Of a stretch of DNA of 64,000 nucleotides, positions 16,667 through 24,786 are shown piece by piece (position 1 is the stretch's first letter; each line of letters begins with the position of its first letter). The translations under genes were made by a program, and so were the position numbers. The DNA is taken from NCBI GenBank assembly GCA_964408185.1, contig CAYOYK010000010.1, forward strand, positions 3,974 through 67,973. Reading direction: 5' to 3'. The notes under the pieces were generated by a model. That model worked only from the letters and a program-made list of their open reading frames with translations. It was not told the origin of the DNA and made no database searches. This DNA is from CAYOYK01 sp964408185 (GTDB taxonomy: Bacteria; Bacillota; Clostridia; Christensenellales; Aristaeellaceae).

Positions 16667-16866
16667 CCGCGCATCGTCTCGCGCTCGCGGAACAGCAGCC
16701 CGATGCTCCACAGCCCCGCCGCGCCGACCAGCGTGTAGACAATGCGGCTGATCACCGCGCCCTGACCGCCAAACAGCCACGCCACCAGATCAAACTGAAA
16801 CACCCCAACCAGCGCCCAGTTGAGCGCCCCGATGATGACCAACACCAAAGAAATCTTATCCAGCAT
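16663..16866 (-). CDS. DUF378 family small membrane protein
   Basis: 67 residues with two membrane helices. The motif VIIGALNWALVGVFQFDLVA is the hallmark of DUF378 proteins, small widespread bacterial membrane proteins of unknown role. AAGGAGG lies 8 bases before ATG. The 3' end overlaps the convergent Spo0A-like gene by 4 bases. Confidence 0.9.
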   Translation of the reverse strand: MLDKISLVLVIIGALNWALVGVFQFDLVAWLFGGQGAVISRIVYTLVGAAGLWSIGLLFRERETMRG

Positions 16867-16909
16867 GGTTTCGCCTCCTTACGGCCAGTATGGCACGGAG
16901 GGCGGCGGT

Positions 16910-17767
16910 TTATGCGCGCGGCACAAAGCACGCCTCCGTATCCGCCCCCAGAGACGTGGCGCGGCTCAGCCACGGCTGGCGCAGCGGCAGCAGAGACGCC
17001 ATGCCGTTGATCGTGCGGCTGACAAGCGCCTGCCCCGCGTCAAGCTCGATGCGGGCCGCCATGGGAAGCTCCGGCCTGTGCCAGAGCGTGCGGCCCTCCG
17101 GCAGCGAGATCATCGACAGGCCGTTCCACGCGCCCGCAAGCGCCGCGCCCGATCCGACCGCGCGCAGGTCGCCGGGCGGGCCGTCGGCGTACCAAATCGC
17201 GCGGGGGCATTCGCCCGACGCGTACACCAGCGCCGTGCGCGGCTCGCTATCCCCTACCGCGCAGAGCAGCAGGAGGCCGTCCGGCACAAAGTCTACGGCG
17301 CAAACCGCGCCGCGCACGCGGACACGGCGCAGGAGGCTCAGCTCCGGCGCGGCAAGCACGAGGGCCTCGCCGGACGCGCCGCCCGCAACCGCCAGCCACC
17401 GCCCGCTGGGATGGAGCCGCAGCCCGCGCGGGAACACGCCCGCGCGCTGCGCAAAGAGCAGCTCCCCTGTGCGGAGGCAGCGGGTGTGCACGCAATCGGT
17501 ATCCTCGCCCAGCAGATAGGCGTACCGGCCGCAGGGCGAGGCGCACAGCGCGCAGGGCCCCGGCATGGCGGCAAACGACGGCACGCATGCTCCGCCGGCG
17601 GAGGACGCACAATAGACCTGCGCGTCGCGGGCGCACACGGCCAGCAGCAGCCCGGCCGCCGCGGCGGGCGCGCACGGCTCGGCCGCGCCCAGCGGAACAG
17701 ATCGCCTGCGCCCGCTCTCCAAATCCCAGAGCCAGACCGACCGTCGATCGGTGACAAGGATGCTCAT
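16910..17767 (-). CDS. Beta-propeller-like protein of unknown function
   Basis: 285 residues built of repeating short beta strands with Gly-Arg turns (ASPCGRYAYLLGED, LHPSGRWLAVAGG, VDFVPDGLLLLCAVG), like WD40/YVTN propeller blades; about five blades can be counted. It is unusually rich in Cys and Ala, with no signal peptide, so it is probably cytoplasmic. GGAAGGGGG precedes the start. No partner can be inferred from the neighbours. Confidence 0.6.
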   Translation of the reverse strand: MSILVTDRRSVWLWDLESGRRRSVPLGAAEPCAPAAAAGLLLAVCARDAQVYCASSAGGACVPSFAAMPGPCALCASPCGRYAYLLGEDTDCVHTRCLRTGELLFAQRAGVFPRGLRLHPSGRWLAVAGGASGEALVLAAPELSLLRRVRVRGAVCAVDFVPDGLLLLCAVGDSEPRTALVYASGECPRAIWYADGPPGDLRAVGSGAALAGAWNGLSMISLPEGRTLWHRPELPMAARIELDAGQALVSRTINGMASLLPLRQPWLSRATSLGADTEACFVPRA

Positions 17768-17961
17768 GCCGCGCCCCCTTCCGCTGATGTCCTTATCCTA
17801 TGCCGTCGGCGCGCGGGCGTGAAACCGCCCCTCAAACGGTGAAAAGACAAACAATGCTCTTTATCAGGCAGGATTTAGAGCGTGCGCCGTCGAAGGGTAA
17901 TATTTCGCTAAGTAGGCGTATGCGCTCACAAGGCGCAAATTCCCATACCAAAGGAGCATTT

Positions 17962-18210
17962 ATGCATTACAAAACACACGGAACCTGCGCAACCTCCATC
18001 GATTTGGAGATCAACGATCATGGCGTGATTACCGCCTGCGCGTTTACCGGCGGCTGTCAGGGCAACCACGAGGGCATCTGCCGTCTGGTGGTCGGACGGC
18101 CTGCCGCGGAGGTGCAGCAGGTCTTGGCCGGAGTCGCCTGCCGCGGCAACACCTCCTGCCCGGATCAGCTGTCCAAGGCCATCGCGCAATACCTGCAAGG
18201 AGAGAACTAA
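17962..18210 (+). CDS. TSCPD domain protein (TIGR03905 type)
   Basis: 82 residues: MHYKTHGTCATSIDLEI, GGCQGNHEGICRLV and the defining RGNTSCPDQLSKAI, with four conserved Cys that may bind metal. The same domain occurs at the C terminus of class II ribonucleotide reductases; the stand-alone form is of unknown function. AAGGAG lies 6 bases before ATG 17962. Its stop directly abuts the helicase TTG start. Confidence 0.88.
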   Translation: MHYKTHGTCATSIDLEINDHGVITACAFTGGCQGNHEGICRLVVGRPAAEVQQVLAGVACRGNTSCPDQLSKAIAQYLQGEN

Positions 18211-19386
18211 TTGGATACGAACGCACTTACCTTTCAAACCGCCGACCTGAGCGCCGAAGTGCTCAAGGCCGTTGAGAAAATGGGCATCAGCCAAATGACG
18301 CCCGTGCAGCAGCAGGCCCTTCCCCTGATGATGGCGGGGCGGGACGTGATCGGCGTCGCCCCGACCGGAACAGGCAAAACGCTGGCCTTCGGCATCCCGA
18401 TGCTGGAATACGTCAGCCTGAAGGACAGCCGCGTGCAGGAGCTTGTGCTTGCGCCGACCCGCGAGCTGAGCATGCAGATTGCCGAGGAGCTGAAGGCGCT
18501 GGCGAAATTTATCCCGGAGGTGCGCATCGCCGTGCTGTACGGCGGGCAGCCCATCGTCAAGCAAATCAACGAGCTCAAGCGCAGCCCGCAAATCGTCGTG
18601 GCGACGCCGGGCCGCCTGCTCGACCATATGAACCGGGGCAACATCCGCCTTGACGCGGTGCATACCATGGTGCTCGACGAGGCCGACGAGATGCTCAACA
18701 TGGGCTTTGTAAAGGACGTGACCCGCATCATCGAGGCCACGCCCAGCGAGCGTCAGCTTGTGCTGTTTTCCGCGACCACCAATCAGGACGTAATGACCAT
18801 TGCTTGGAAGTATCAGCACGACCCGGTGGAGGTGAACATCCCCGCCACCAAGGACAACCTGCCCAGCATCACGCAGTATGTCATCGAGACCCAGCGCGAC
18901 AAAAAGTATGAGAATCTGCTCTACCTGCTGGACAGCGATGAATTTCAGCGCGTGATGGTCTTTATCAACACCAAGGATATGACCCAGCGCCTGACCGACC
19001 GCCTGAAGAAGGCCGGGTATCCCGCCGACTGCCTGCACGGCGACATGCGGCAGAGCGCGCGGAGCACCGTGATGCAGGCGTACCGCAAAGGGAAATTTCA
19101 GATTCTGCTGGCGACGGACGTGGCCGCGCGCGGTATCGACGTGGACGATGTGGAGGCCGTGATCAACTACGACCTGCCCAACGAGAACGAATACTACACC
19201 CACCGCATCGGCCGGACAGGCCGCGCCAAGAAGCACGGCGTGGCCTTCACCCTGCTCACCTACTCCGAGACCGTCCGCATGGACGCGATTCTCAAGTACA
19301 TCAGCGCCAAGCCGGTGCCGCTCAAGTTCAACGATTTGGGCATACTGGTCAACGAGCAGGGCCATCCATTCTTTGAGAATATGTAA
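18211..19386 (+). CDS. DEAD-box ATP-dependent RNA helicase
   Basis: 391 residues with all core motifs: Q motif before TPVQQQALP, motif I APTGTGKT, Ia PTRELSMQ, II VLDEADEM, III FSATT, IV VFINTK, V ATDVAARGIDVDD and VI HRIGRTGR. It unwinds RNA duplexes in ribosome assembly or mRNA decay. It lacks the extended basic or RNA-binding tail of DeaD/DbpA and is close to the minimal RhlE/CshB-like length. The start is TTG, with AAGGAG 7 bases upstream inside the end of the TSCPD gene. Confidence 0.93.
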   Translation: MDTNALTFQTADLSAEVLKAVEKMGISQMTPVQQQALPLMMAGRDVIGVAPTGTGKTLAFGIPMLEYVSLKDSRVQELVLAPTRELSMQIAEELKALAKFIPEVRIAVLYGGQPIVKQINELKRSPQIVVATPGRLLDHMNRGNIRLDAVHTMVLDEADEMLNMGFVKDVTRIIEATPSERQLVLFSATTNQDVMTIAWKYQHDPVEVNIPATKDNLPSITQYVIETQRDKKYENLLYLLDSDEFQRVMVFINTKDMTQRLTDRLKKAGYPADCLHGDMRQSARSTVMQAYRKGKFQILLATDVAARGIDVDDVEAVINYDLPNENEYYTHRIGRTGRAKKHGVAFTLLTYSETVRMDAILKYISAKPVPLKFNDLGILVNEQGHPFFENM

Positions 19387-19398
19387 GGGGGCGGCAAC

Positions 19399-20145
19399 AT
19401 GGGCATTATTCCTTCCCGAAATCTGGATGATCAGCGCCGCGAGGAAAACGGCGTGACGTACTTTGACCGCGGCACGGTAACGGGCGCGGACGGCAAAAGG
19501 TATGACCGCTACGCCATCCAGACGCATTTTGTGGAGGTTGGCGAGAGCCAGTGCGAGCTGGTGGAAAAGTACGTGCGGCCCCTGTATCAGGACGGCGATA
19601 TGCTCTCCTTCGGCGCGAAGGTGATGTGCATGTGCGTCAAGTCCGTGCGCACGCGCGAGCAGGTGAAGCCCGGCTTCTGGGCCAACCGCCTGTGGAGGTT
19701 CGCGGGCATCAACCACACCGGCGTGGGCATGCACGAGCCCTACAAGCTCCAGCTTGTCATCGACATGGTGGGCCTGCCCCGCGTGCTGCTGGCCGCCTTT
19801 TGCAGCGCGGTGACGCGTCCCTTTGGCGTTCACGGCGTGTTCTACAAAATCTGCGGGCAGGGCGTAGGCGGCATCGACGGCTTTTACGAGCGCTCCAGCT
19901 TTCAGCTTTACCACGAGCTGGCGCTGATCAACCCCGCTAACGCGCAGGAGCTTTGCGACGAGCTGACCGACCAGACGGGCATCCCCGTGGTGCTGATGGA
20001 CGCAAACGACATCCAGCGCGACCAGTTGGCCAAGAGCAAGGACTTCCCGCTGACCGACGCGCAGATTCAGGACGCGATGCAGGATAACCCCAGCGGGCAG
20101 GGCGACGAGCTTACGCCGCTGATCCTCATTCGCCCGGAAGCGTAA
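19399..20145 (+). CDS. Coenzyme F420-0:L-glutamate ligase family protein (CofE-like)
   Basis: 248 residues, related to CofE, which adds glutamate to F420-0. Sequence cues are GDMLSFGAKVMCMCVKSVRT at the position of the CofE substrate loop and GIPVVLMDANDIQRDQL near the C terminus. Many Clostridia without F420 encode this family, so the real substrate may be different. GGGGGCGG lies about 8 bases before ATG. It follows the helicase by 12 bases and ends at a strong terminator, so the three genes 17962-20145 form one unit. Confidence 0.75.
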   Translation: MGIIPSRNLDDQRREENGVTYFDRGTVTGADGKRYDRYAIQTHFVEVGESQCELVEKYVRPLYQDGDMLSFGAKVMCMCVKSVRTREQVKPGFWANRLWRFAGINHTGVGMHEPYKLQLVIDMVGLPRVLLAAFCSAVTRPFGVHGVFYKICGQGVGGIDGFYERSSFQLYHELALINPANAQELCDELTDQTGIPVVLMDANDIQRDQLAKSKDFPLTDAQIQDAMQDNPSGQGDELTPLILIRPEA

Positions 20146-20155
20146 CACGCAGACT

Positions 20156-20201
20156 GCCCGGATCGTTCCCCCCAATCAGGGAGCGTCCGGGCCGTTTTTT
20201 T
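20156..20201 (+). terminator. Terminator after the 17962-20145 operon
   Basis: Long stem (20156-20170 with 20179-20192, one bulge) followed by seven T residues. Confidence 0.92.
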
Positions 20202-20212
20202 GTCGGTTCGCG

Positions 20213-20746
20213 TCAGAGCGTATTGCCAAAGCGGTTGAGCCATGCCCGCTCCCCCATGGGCTTCTTGGGCGGGCGCTTGCCCTCCGCCACCGCCGTGCCG
20301 ACGGGCAGAAAGCACACCAGCTCGTACTCCTGCGGCACGCCGAGGATATCCGCCATCCGACGGCCGATGTGATCCTCGTCCGTAACATGGCCCTCATACC
20401 AGCAGCTCCGGTAGCCAAGCTCCGTGATGGTCAGCAGCATGTTCTCGATGGCGGCCGAATAATCCTGCGTAGCGTAGCAGCGATCCCGATAGGCGAAGAT
20501 GCGCCGCGTCAGCACGCAGATCGCCGCCGGGGCGGTCTCTCCCACGGGCGGCTGTATCACCGCGTGCAGCGCCGCGAGCGTCTCCGGGTCGTCCACGGCC
20601 AGAAAGCTGGTCGTCTGCTTATTGCAGCCGGAGGGCGCGACGCAGCCGGCCTTCACGATGCGGCGCAAATCCTCACGCGGGACGGGCTGATCGGCGTATC
20701 GACCCCGATAGCTGTACCGGGCCTGAATCGCGTCCAATACGTTCAT
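20213..20746 (-). CDS. Nitroreductase family FMN oxidoreductase
   Basis: 177 residues. Family signature at the N terminus (DAIQARYSYRGRYADQPVPR) for FMN phosphate binding and GCVAPSGCNKQ; near residue 110 GYRSCWYEGH and later LGVPQEYELVCFLPVG. Such enzymes reduce nitro groups, quinones or flavins with NAD(P)H in the cytoplasm. AAGGAAGGAG precedes ATG 20746. Last gene of the minus-strand operon that begins at 22112. Confidence 0.88.
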   Translation of the reverse strand: MNVLDAIQARYSYRGRYADQPVPREDLRRIVKAGCVAPSGCNKQTTSFLAVDDPETLAALHAVIQPPVGETAPAAICVLTRRIFAYRDRCYATQDYSAAIENMLLTITELGYRSCWYEGHVTDEDHIGRRMADILGVPQEYELVCFLPVGTAVAEGKRPPKKPMGERAWLNRFGNTL

Positions 20747-20770
20747 GCGCGCTCCTTCCTTTGCGGGCGT

Positions 20771-21559
20771 TTATTTCCCCTTGCACATTTGCAGATACGG
20801 CAGCTCGCGGTATCCCAGCGAGCGGTACAGGCGCATGGCTCCCTCGTTGTCGGGCTCGACCTCCAAGCGATACCTTGCGGCGGGCCTGTGCTTGTGCAGA
20901 TAAGCGAAGAACGCCTTGCCCAGCCCCTTGCCGCGATGCTCCGGCCGCACATACAGCTCGTCCAGCCATATGACGCTGCCGCCCGGCTCTGTGGCAAATG
21001 TCTTGCACAGCATGGCATAGCCGACAGGCTCGCCGTCCTCGCAGAGCAGATAGCCCTCCATGTACTCGTCGGAGCGCATCAGCTCTTGAAAGGCGGCCTG
21101 CAAAAAGCTCTCCGGCACGGGCTGAAGCACCGCGTCGCTCTGATAGAACTCGCGGGCCATGGCGAGGTAGGTCTCGCGGTCGGACGCGCGCATGCGGCGC
21201 GCGGGGCCGCGCTCCTCCGGGGCAGAAAAGCTGCGCAGGTACACACGGTTGCCGTCCGGGTCGAGGCAGATCAGGTTGCGCGCGCCCCATGGCTGCGCGG
21301 CGGGCGGCTGCTCGATGGGTACGCCAAGCGCCAGCAGGCGGTCGTACTGCGCGTCGAGATCGTCTACCGTGAAGGCCACGCAGGCGCTCCGGCCCGGCGC
21401 GGCGTTCTCGTCCAGCGTGATGGTAAGCGACACGGGGCCCTCCAGCAGCGTCTGGTGCGCAGTGTCGCCGCAGGGCGGCAGTTCCAGCAGCGCGCGGTAG
21501 AAATCCCCCAGCCGGCATACGTCGCGGGTCAGCAGCCCGGTCTCGCCAAATGTAATCAT
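20771..21559 (-). CDS. Fused VOC (glyoxalase-like) and GNAT acetyltransferase protein
   Basis: 262 residues from ATG 21559 (AAAGGAGA 7 bases upstream). Residues 1-115 form a VOC/glyoxalase domain (VCRLGDFYRALLELP; NLICLDPDGNRVYL). Residues 120-262 form a GNAT domain with the acetyl-CoA motif RPEHRGKGLGKAFFAYL and the C-terminal LEVEPDNEGAMRLYRSLGYRE. The combination suggests binding and acetylation of a small molecule such as an antibiotic or toxic metabolite, but substrates are unknown. It lies between a GNAT and a nitroreductase in one operon. Confidence 0.85.
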   Translation of the reverse strand: MITFGETGLLTRDVCRLGDFYRALLELPPCGDTAHQTLLEGPVSLTITLDENAAPGRSACVAFTVDDLDAQYDRLLALGVPIEQPPAAQPWGARNLICLDPDGNRVYLRSFSAPEERGPARRMRASDRETYLAMAREFYQSDAVLQPVPESFLQAAFQELMRSDEYMEGYLLCEDGEPVGYAMLCKTFATEPGGSVIWLDELYVRPEHRGKGLGKAFFAYLHKHRPAARYRLEVEPDNEGAMRLYRSLGYRELPYLQMCKGK

Positions 21560-21575
21560 TGCGTCTCCTTTCGGT

Positions 21576-22112
21576 CTACATGCGTTTGAGCCAATCCTCG
21601 CGCAGCACGGCATACATGCAGGTATCGTGCCACAGCGGCGCGCCGGTATCGGGCTCCGTGCGATAGAACGCGTCCGCGCGCAGGCATCCCTCCCTGCGGA
21701 AGCCCAGCCGACGGAGCAGCCGCAGCGCCTTGCGATTGCCCGGCTCCACACGGGCGGCGACGCGGTGCGCGCCGCCCTCGGCAAACGCGTGGTTGAGCAG
21801 CGCGCGGGCCGCCTCGGTGGCATACGCGCGGCCCTGCTGCTCCGGCGCGAGCGCAAAGCGCAGCTCGTACGCGTCCTGCCCGGCAGGGGTCAGCAGCAGC
21901 TCGCCGATGGGCGCGCCCGTATCCGCCAAGCAGACGGCCACGGCTTGCTCATCCTTCGCGCGGCGCTTAGCCTCGCGCACGCAGCCTTCGGGCGTAAGCG
22001 GCTCCATCCACAGCGCGGCGGCCGTATCCGCGTCCCCAAGCCACGCTTGCAGGCGCGCGGCATCTTCGGGCAGAAAGGCTCTCAGCGTTAAGCGGCGGGT
22101 ATTGAGTTTCAT
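21576..22112 (-). CDS. GNAT N-acetyltransferase, RimJ/RimL type
   Basis: 178 residues from ATG 22112 with GGAGG about 9 bases upstream. MKLNTRRLTLRAFLPEDAA opens the family; EQQGRAYATEAARALLNHAF is the acetyl-CoA loop and VEPGNRKALRLLRRLGFRR the C-terminal motif. Acetylates protein N termini or small amines. First gene of a three-gene operon with the VOC-GNAT fusion and nitroreductase, which looks like a small detoxification unit. Confidence 0.88.
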   Translation of the reverse strand: MKLNTRRLTLRAFLPEDAARLQAWLGDADTAAALWMEPLTPEGCVREAKRRAKDEQAVAVCLADTGAPIGELLLTPAGQDAYELRFALAPEQQGRAYATEAARALLNHAFAEGGAHRVAARVEPGNRKALRLLRRLGFRREGCLRADAFYRTEPDTGAPLWHDTCMYAVLREDWLKRM

Positions 22113-22146
22113 CACAGGCGCCTCCGTTCCATGATGCTTTTCTTAC

Positions 22147-22175
22147 AGCATACCACGAGCGGCGAGGGTTGTCAT
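22147..22175 (-). promoter_or_regulatory. Promoter of the acetyltransferase/nitroreductase operon
   Basis: ATGACA (22175-22170), 17-bp spacer, TATGCT (22152-22147). Confidence 0.7.
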
Positions 22176-22325
22176 GTGTTTTTTGCGTGCGGCGGGTTGC
22201 GCGGCCAACCCACACAGCCCGACGGCCGGGTCTGTGACGGGCGAGCCGGACGTGCCGTTGGCCTGACTTGGCAGCAAAAGCGGAAAGCCCCCGCATGACT
22301 CCCGGCTTTTCGGATTGGCGCCGTG

Positions 22326-23180
22326 CTATTCTCGCGTGCGGATGTGGCACGAAGCCGTCGCCGGAAGGTATTCGTCCAGGATGATCTCGCCGATGCGATC
22401 GGCTTCTATGCTGCCCGCAATCGGGTTCTTGACGCTGACGATGTTGCCGCGAATGTTGGCCCGCACGTCGGATCGCTCAAACGCGAGGTCCGCGTCCACC
22501 ATCTCGCAGTCCTCCAAAACGAGGCCGTCGGCGTAGCACAGCGGCTGCGTGCCGATAACGCGACAGCGCACCAGCTTTAGGTTGTGGGAGTACCACCCAA
22601 GGTACTCGCCTCGAATTTCGCTGTCCTCCACGGTCACGTTCCGGCTGTGCCAGAACGCGTCCTTGGTATCAAGGTTTGAGCGCCGAATGGTTGCGTTTTC
22701 TACGTACTGGAAGGAATACTTGGCCTTCATGGTCAGGCTCTCCATCACGGCGTCCCGGCAGCCAAAGAACGGGTACTCCGAGTCCAGCGTGCAGTCTGTC
22801 ATCCGCAAGCCCCGGTTCAGCCAGCCAAACTCCGTGGACTTGATCTCGCAGCGGGTCAGGCTGGTAGCGTCGCACTCGCGCACCGCCTTTACGCCAAGGA
22901 GGCGGCAGTCCTCCAGCCGCACGTCGCGGTCGTACCACAGGGCGGCGCGGCAGGCCTCGGTCAGCTGGCAATGCGCGACGGTCGCGTCGGTCACATGCCA
23001 CAGCGGATAGCGCAGCTCAAGCTGGCAATCCTCCACCCGCAGGTGGGCGCATTCCTTCAGCGCGGACTCGCCGTCGGCCGGCCCGGCAAAACGGCAATGC
23101 AGCACCTCGGCGTTCTGCGTGCCGTACAGGGCCCGCTCCGCGTCGAGAGTCAGGTGTTGATAAGTTCTTTCGTATGTCAT
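22326..23180 (-). CDS. DUF3737 family right-handed beta-helix protein
   Basis: 284 residues made of repeated strand-turn units with Cys at regular positions (HCRFAGPADGESALKEC, EDCQLELRYPLWHV, EDCRLLGVKAVREC, EDSEIRGEYLGWYSHN). This matches DUF3737, a predicted parallel beta-helix family of unknown function, cytoplasmic as no signal peptide is seen. ATG 23180 follows AGAGGAGC. It ends with TAG. Confidence 0.85.
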   Translation of the reverse strand: MTYERTYQHLTLDAERALYGTQNAEVLHCRFAGPADGESALKECAHLRVEDCQLELRYPLWHVTDATVAHCQLTEACRAALWYDRDVRLEDCRLLGVKAVRECDATSLTRCEIKSTEFGWLNRGLRMTDCTLDSEYPFFGCRDAVMESLTMKAKYSFQYVENATIRRSNLDTKDAFWHSRNVTVEDSEIRGEYLGWYSHNLKLVRCRVIGTQPLCYADGLVLEDCEMVDADLAFERSDVRANIRGNIVSVKNPIAGSIEADRIGEIILDEYLPATASCHIRTRE

Positions 23181-23214
23181 GCTCAATGCTCCTCTCGCCC
23201 GTAGGGGCTCTTTG

Positions 23215-23243
23215 ATTATCCTATAAACGTATACATTTGGCAA
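23215..23243 (-). promoter_or_regulatory. Promoter of the DUF3737 gene
   Basis: TTGCCA (23243-23238), 17-bp spacer, GATAAT (23220-23215). Confidence 0.8.
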
Positions 23244-23278
23244 CCCCTTCTCAGACGACGCGCACATTCTGCTCCCTC

Positions 23279-23331
23279 GATGCGACCGTTTGTCGCATCC
23301 GCTTCCCCTCCGCGCGACTCTATGGTATACT
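23279..23331 (+). promoter_or_regulatory. Inverted repeat and extended -10 promoter of the effector-like gene
   Basis: A perfect inverted repeat with 8-bp arms (GATGCGAC at 23279-23286, GTCGCATC at 23292-23299) lies just upstream of where a -35 box would be. An extended -10 TGGTATACT is at 23323-23331. No good -35 is present, which would fit activator dependence. Confidence 0.55.
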
Positions 23332-23358
23332 GCATACAACACAAAGGAGGCGTTCGGC

Positions 23359-24366
23359 ATGCCAGAGACCATTCGATTCCAAGCGGATACGTTCAGCAGC
23401 GTCTCCAGCCGCATCAACACGGTAGCGGATCAGCTGGCAGAGCTGTCGCAGCGGCTCCCGCAAAGCACCGGAACGAGTCTTGTCAGCCTAAACGCAAAGC
23501 TGGCGCGGGCGCGCGTACAATGCAGCGCGCTGGGCAGCCGCTGCCGCACGCTGAGCAAGGGCGTGCGATCGGCCGGCGAAACGCTGAACCAGTGCGAGCT
23601 GGGGTTTGTCAAGCACCATCCGGGGGAGGATGCAAGCAGCGCCGAGACGGGCAGCTCCGATGAAAAAAAGTGGGATTGGGATGCCGGCGGATTGGGATGG
23701 GGCGTGCTTGGCGCTTTGGGCGACATTGGCGGCGTCGCCGCCGCCATTGGCAAGAACACAGACCCCAGCAATCACATCAAGGGGGCCGCCAAAGCATACA
23801 AGGCGATTTCTCCATGGTTTGAGGGAAAGAGAACCACGGGGAAGATCAGCAGCCTGAAGGATGTTTTTTCGGGCAATGTCGATTGGCAGAAGGCCTTTGG
23901 CCTTGACGCCTACAAGGCCAAGGCTCCGGGAGCCGCAACGTGGATCAGCACCGCCATTTGCTCCGGCGTGGACAACTATAAGCAGTGGAGCGCCGGGGAG
24001 ATCAGCGTGGATCGCGCCGTGGTGGAAGCTGCCGCGGAAACGTTGGCCAGCGTGGGGCTGAAGGCTGGCATGACGTATGCCGTAGGGGCCGCTGCAACAT
24101 CGGTTGCCATCGCTGCGGGGTTTGCCGGCGCGCCCGTGATTGTTGTGGGCGCGGTATCCGCCGTAGCGGTGTGGGGCGTCGATATGCTGTGGAAGAACAC
24201 GTTAGGCGACGGCAAGGGCATTGCGGAAAGCGTCGGCGAGGTCGTCGGCGACGCGTGGGACGCCGGGAAGAAGGCGGTCACGAGCGTGGCGAAGGACGTC
24301 AAGGCTACGCTCTCCTCCGCCAAGAACGCCATCGCCAAGTGGTGGAAGCCTGCATGGTCACGGTAA
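23359..24366 (+). CDS. WXG/LXG-like helical protein with glycine-rich hydrophobic C terminus (possible type VII effector)
   Basis: 335 residues from ATG 23359 (AAAGGAGG 8 bases upstream). Residues 1-85 are helical with spaced hydrophobics (VSSRINTVADQLAELSQRL, ARVQCSALGSRCRTLSKGV), like WXG100/LXG secretion domains. Residues 110-130 and 225-275 are Gly/Ala-rich hydrophobic stretches (GLGWGVLGALGDIGGVAAAI; AVGAAATSVAIAAGFAGA), resembling the glycine-zipper regions of membrane-acting LXG toxins. The C terminus is amphipathic. The downstream DUF4176 gene is of a family found beside LXG toxins. No ESX machinery genes are nearby. Effector function is inferred, not shown. Confidence 0.6.
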   Translation: MPETIRFQADTFSSVSSRINTVADQLAELSQRLPQSTGTSLVSLNAKLARARVQCSALGSRCRTLSKGVRSAGETLNQCELGFVKHHPGEDASSAETGSSDEKKWDWDAGGLGWGVLGALGDIGGVAAAIGKNTDPSNHIKGAAKAYKAISPWFEGKRTTGKISSLKDVFSGNVDWQKAFGLDAYKAKAPGAATWISTAICSGVDNYKQWSAGEISVDRAVVEAAAETLASVGLKAGMTYAVGAAATSVAIAAGFAGAPVIVVGAVSAVAVWGVDMLWKNTLGDGKGIAESVGEVVGDAWDAGKKAVTSVAKDVKATLSSAKNAIAKWWKPAWSR

Positions 24367-24395
24367 ATAAAACGCTTGATAGGGAGGGGTTCAAC

Positions 24396-24680
24396 ATGAC
24401 GGAGGAACGAATCAACCAACTATTGCCCATCGGCAGCGTGGTCATGCTGCGGGACGCAAAAAAGGCGCTGATGGTGTACGGCATCGCGCAGACCGAGGTG
24501 GAAACCCAAACCGTGTACGATTACATCGGCGTGCTGTGGCCGGAGGGCAACATCGGCGCGGATACGCAGTTTATGTTCAACCAAAGCGACGTTGTGCAGG
24601 TGCTCTACCGCGGCTTGGATAACGACGAGCGCGCGGAATTTATCGCTCGGCTCAAGAAGCATTTCGCCGAGAACGAGTAA
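24396..24680 (+). CDS. DUF4176 family protein
   Basis: 94 residues: INQLLPIGSVVMLRDAKKAL, a conserved YDYIGVLWPEGNIG segment and FNQSDVVQVLYRGLDNDERA. This is DUF4176, small soluble proteins encoded with type VII secretion LXG toxins, where they act as accessory or chaperone-like factors. AGGGAGGGG precedes ATG 24396; the gap to the upstream gene is 29 bases, so they are co-transcribed. Confidence 0.82.
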   Translation: MTEERINQLLPIGSVVMLRDAKKALMVYGIAQTEVETQTVYDYIGVLWPEGNIGADTQFMFNQSDVVQVLYRGLDNDERAEFIARLKKHFAENE

Positions 24681-24736
24681 GCCGTCCCGCGGCTTCTCCG
24701 CCATGCCGAACGACACGGCGGTTTTTCATCGCAGCA

Positions 24737-24776
24737 CGGCGCGGCCCCGCTCCTCATGGGAAGCGGGGCCGCGCCG
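24737..24776. terminator. GC-rich hairpin between convergent genes
   Basis: 15-bp perfect stem (24737-24751 with 24762-24776). No long T run on either strand; it lies just past the MacB-like stop and after the DUF4176 gene, so it may serve both. Confidence 0.5.
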
Positions 24777-24786
24777 CGTTTCCGTG

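Noticed and set aside
17926..20175. 749-codon minus-strand frame
   Set aside because: Lies exactly opposite TSCPD, DEAD-box and CofE-like genes; composition (His, Val, Gln, Leu) is typical of an antisense shadow.
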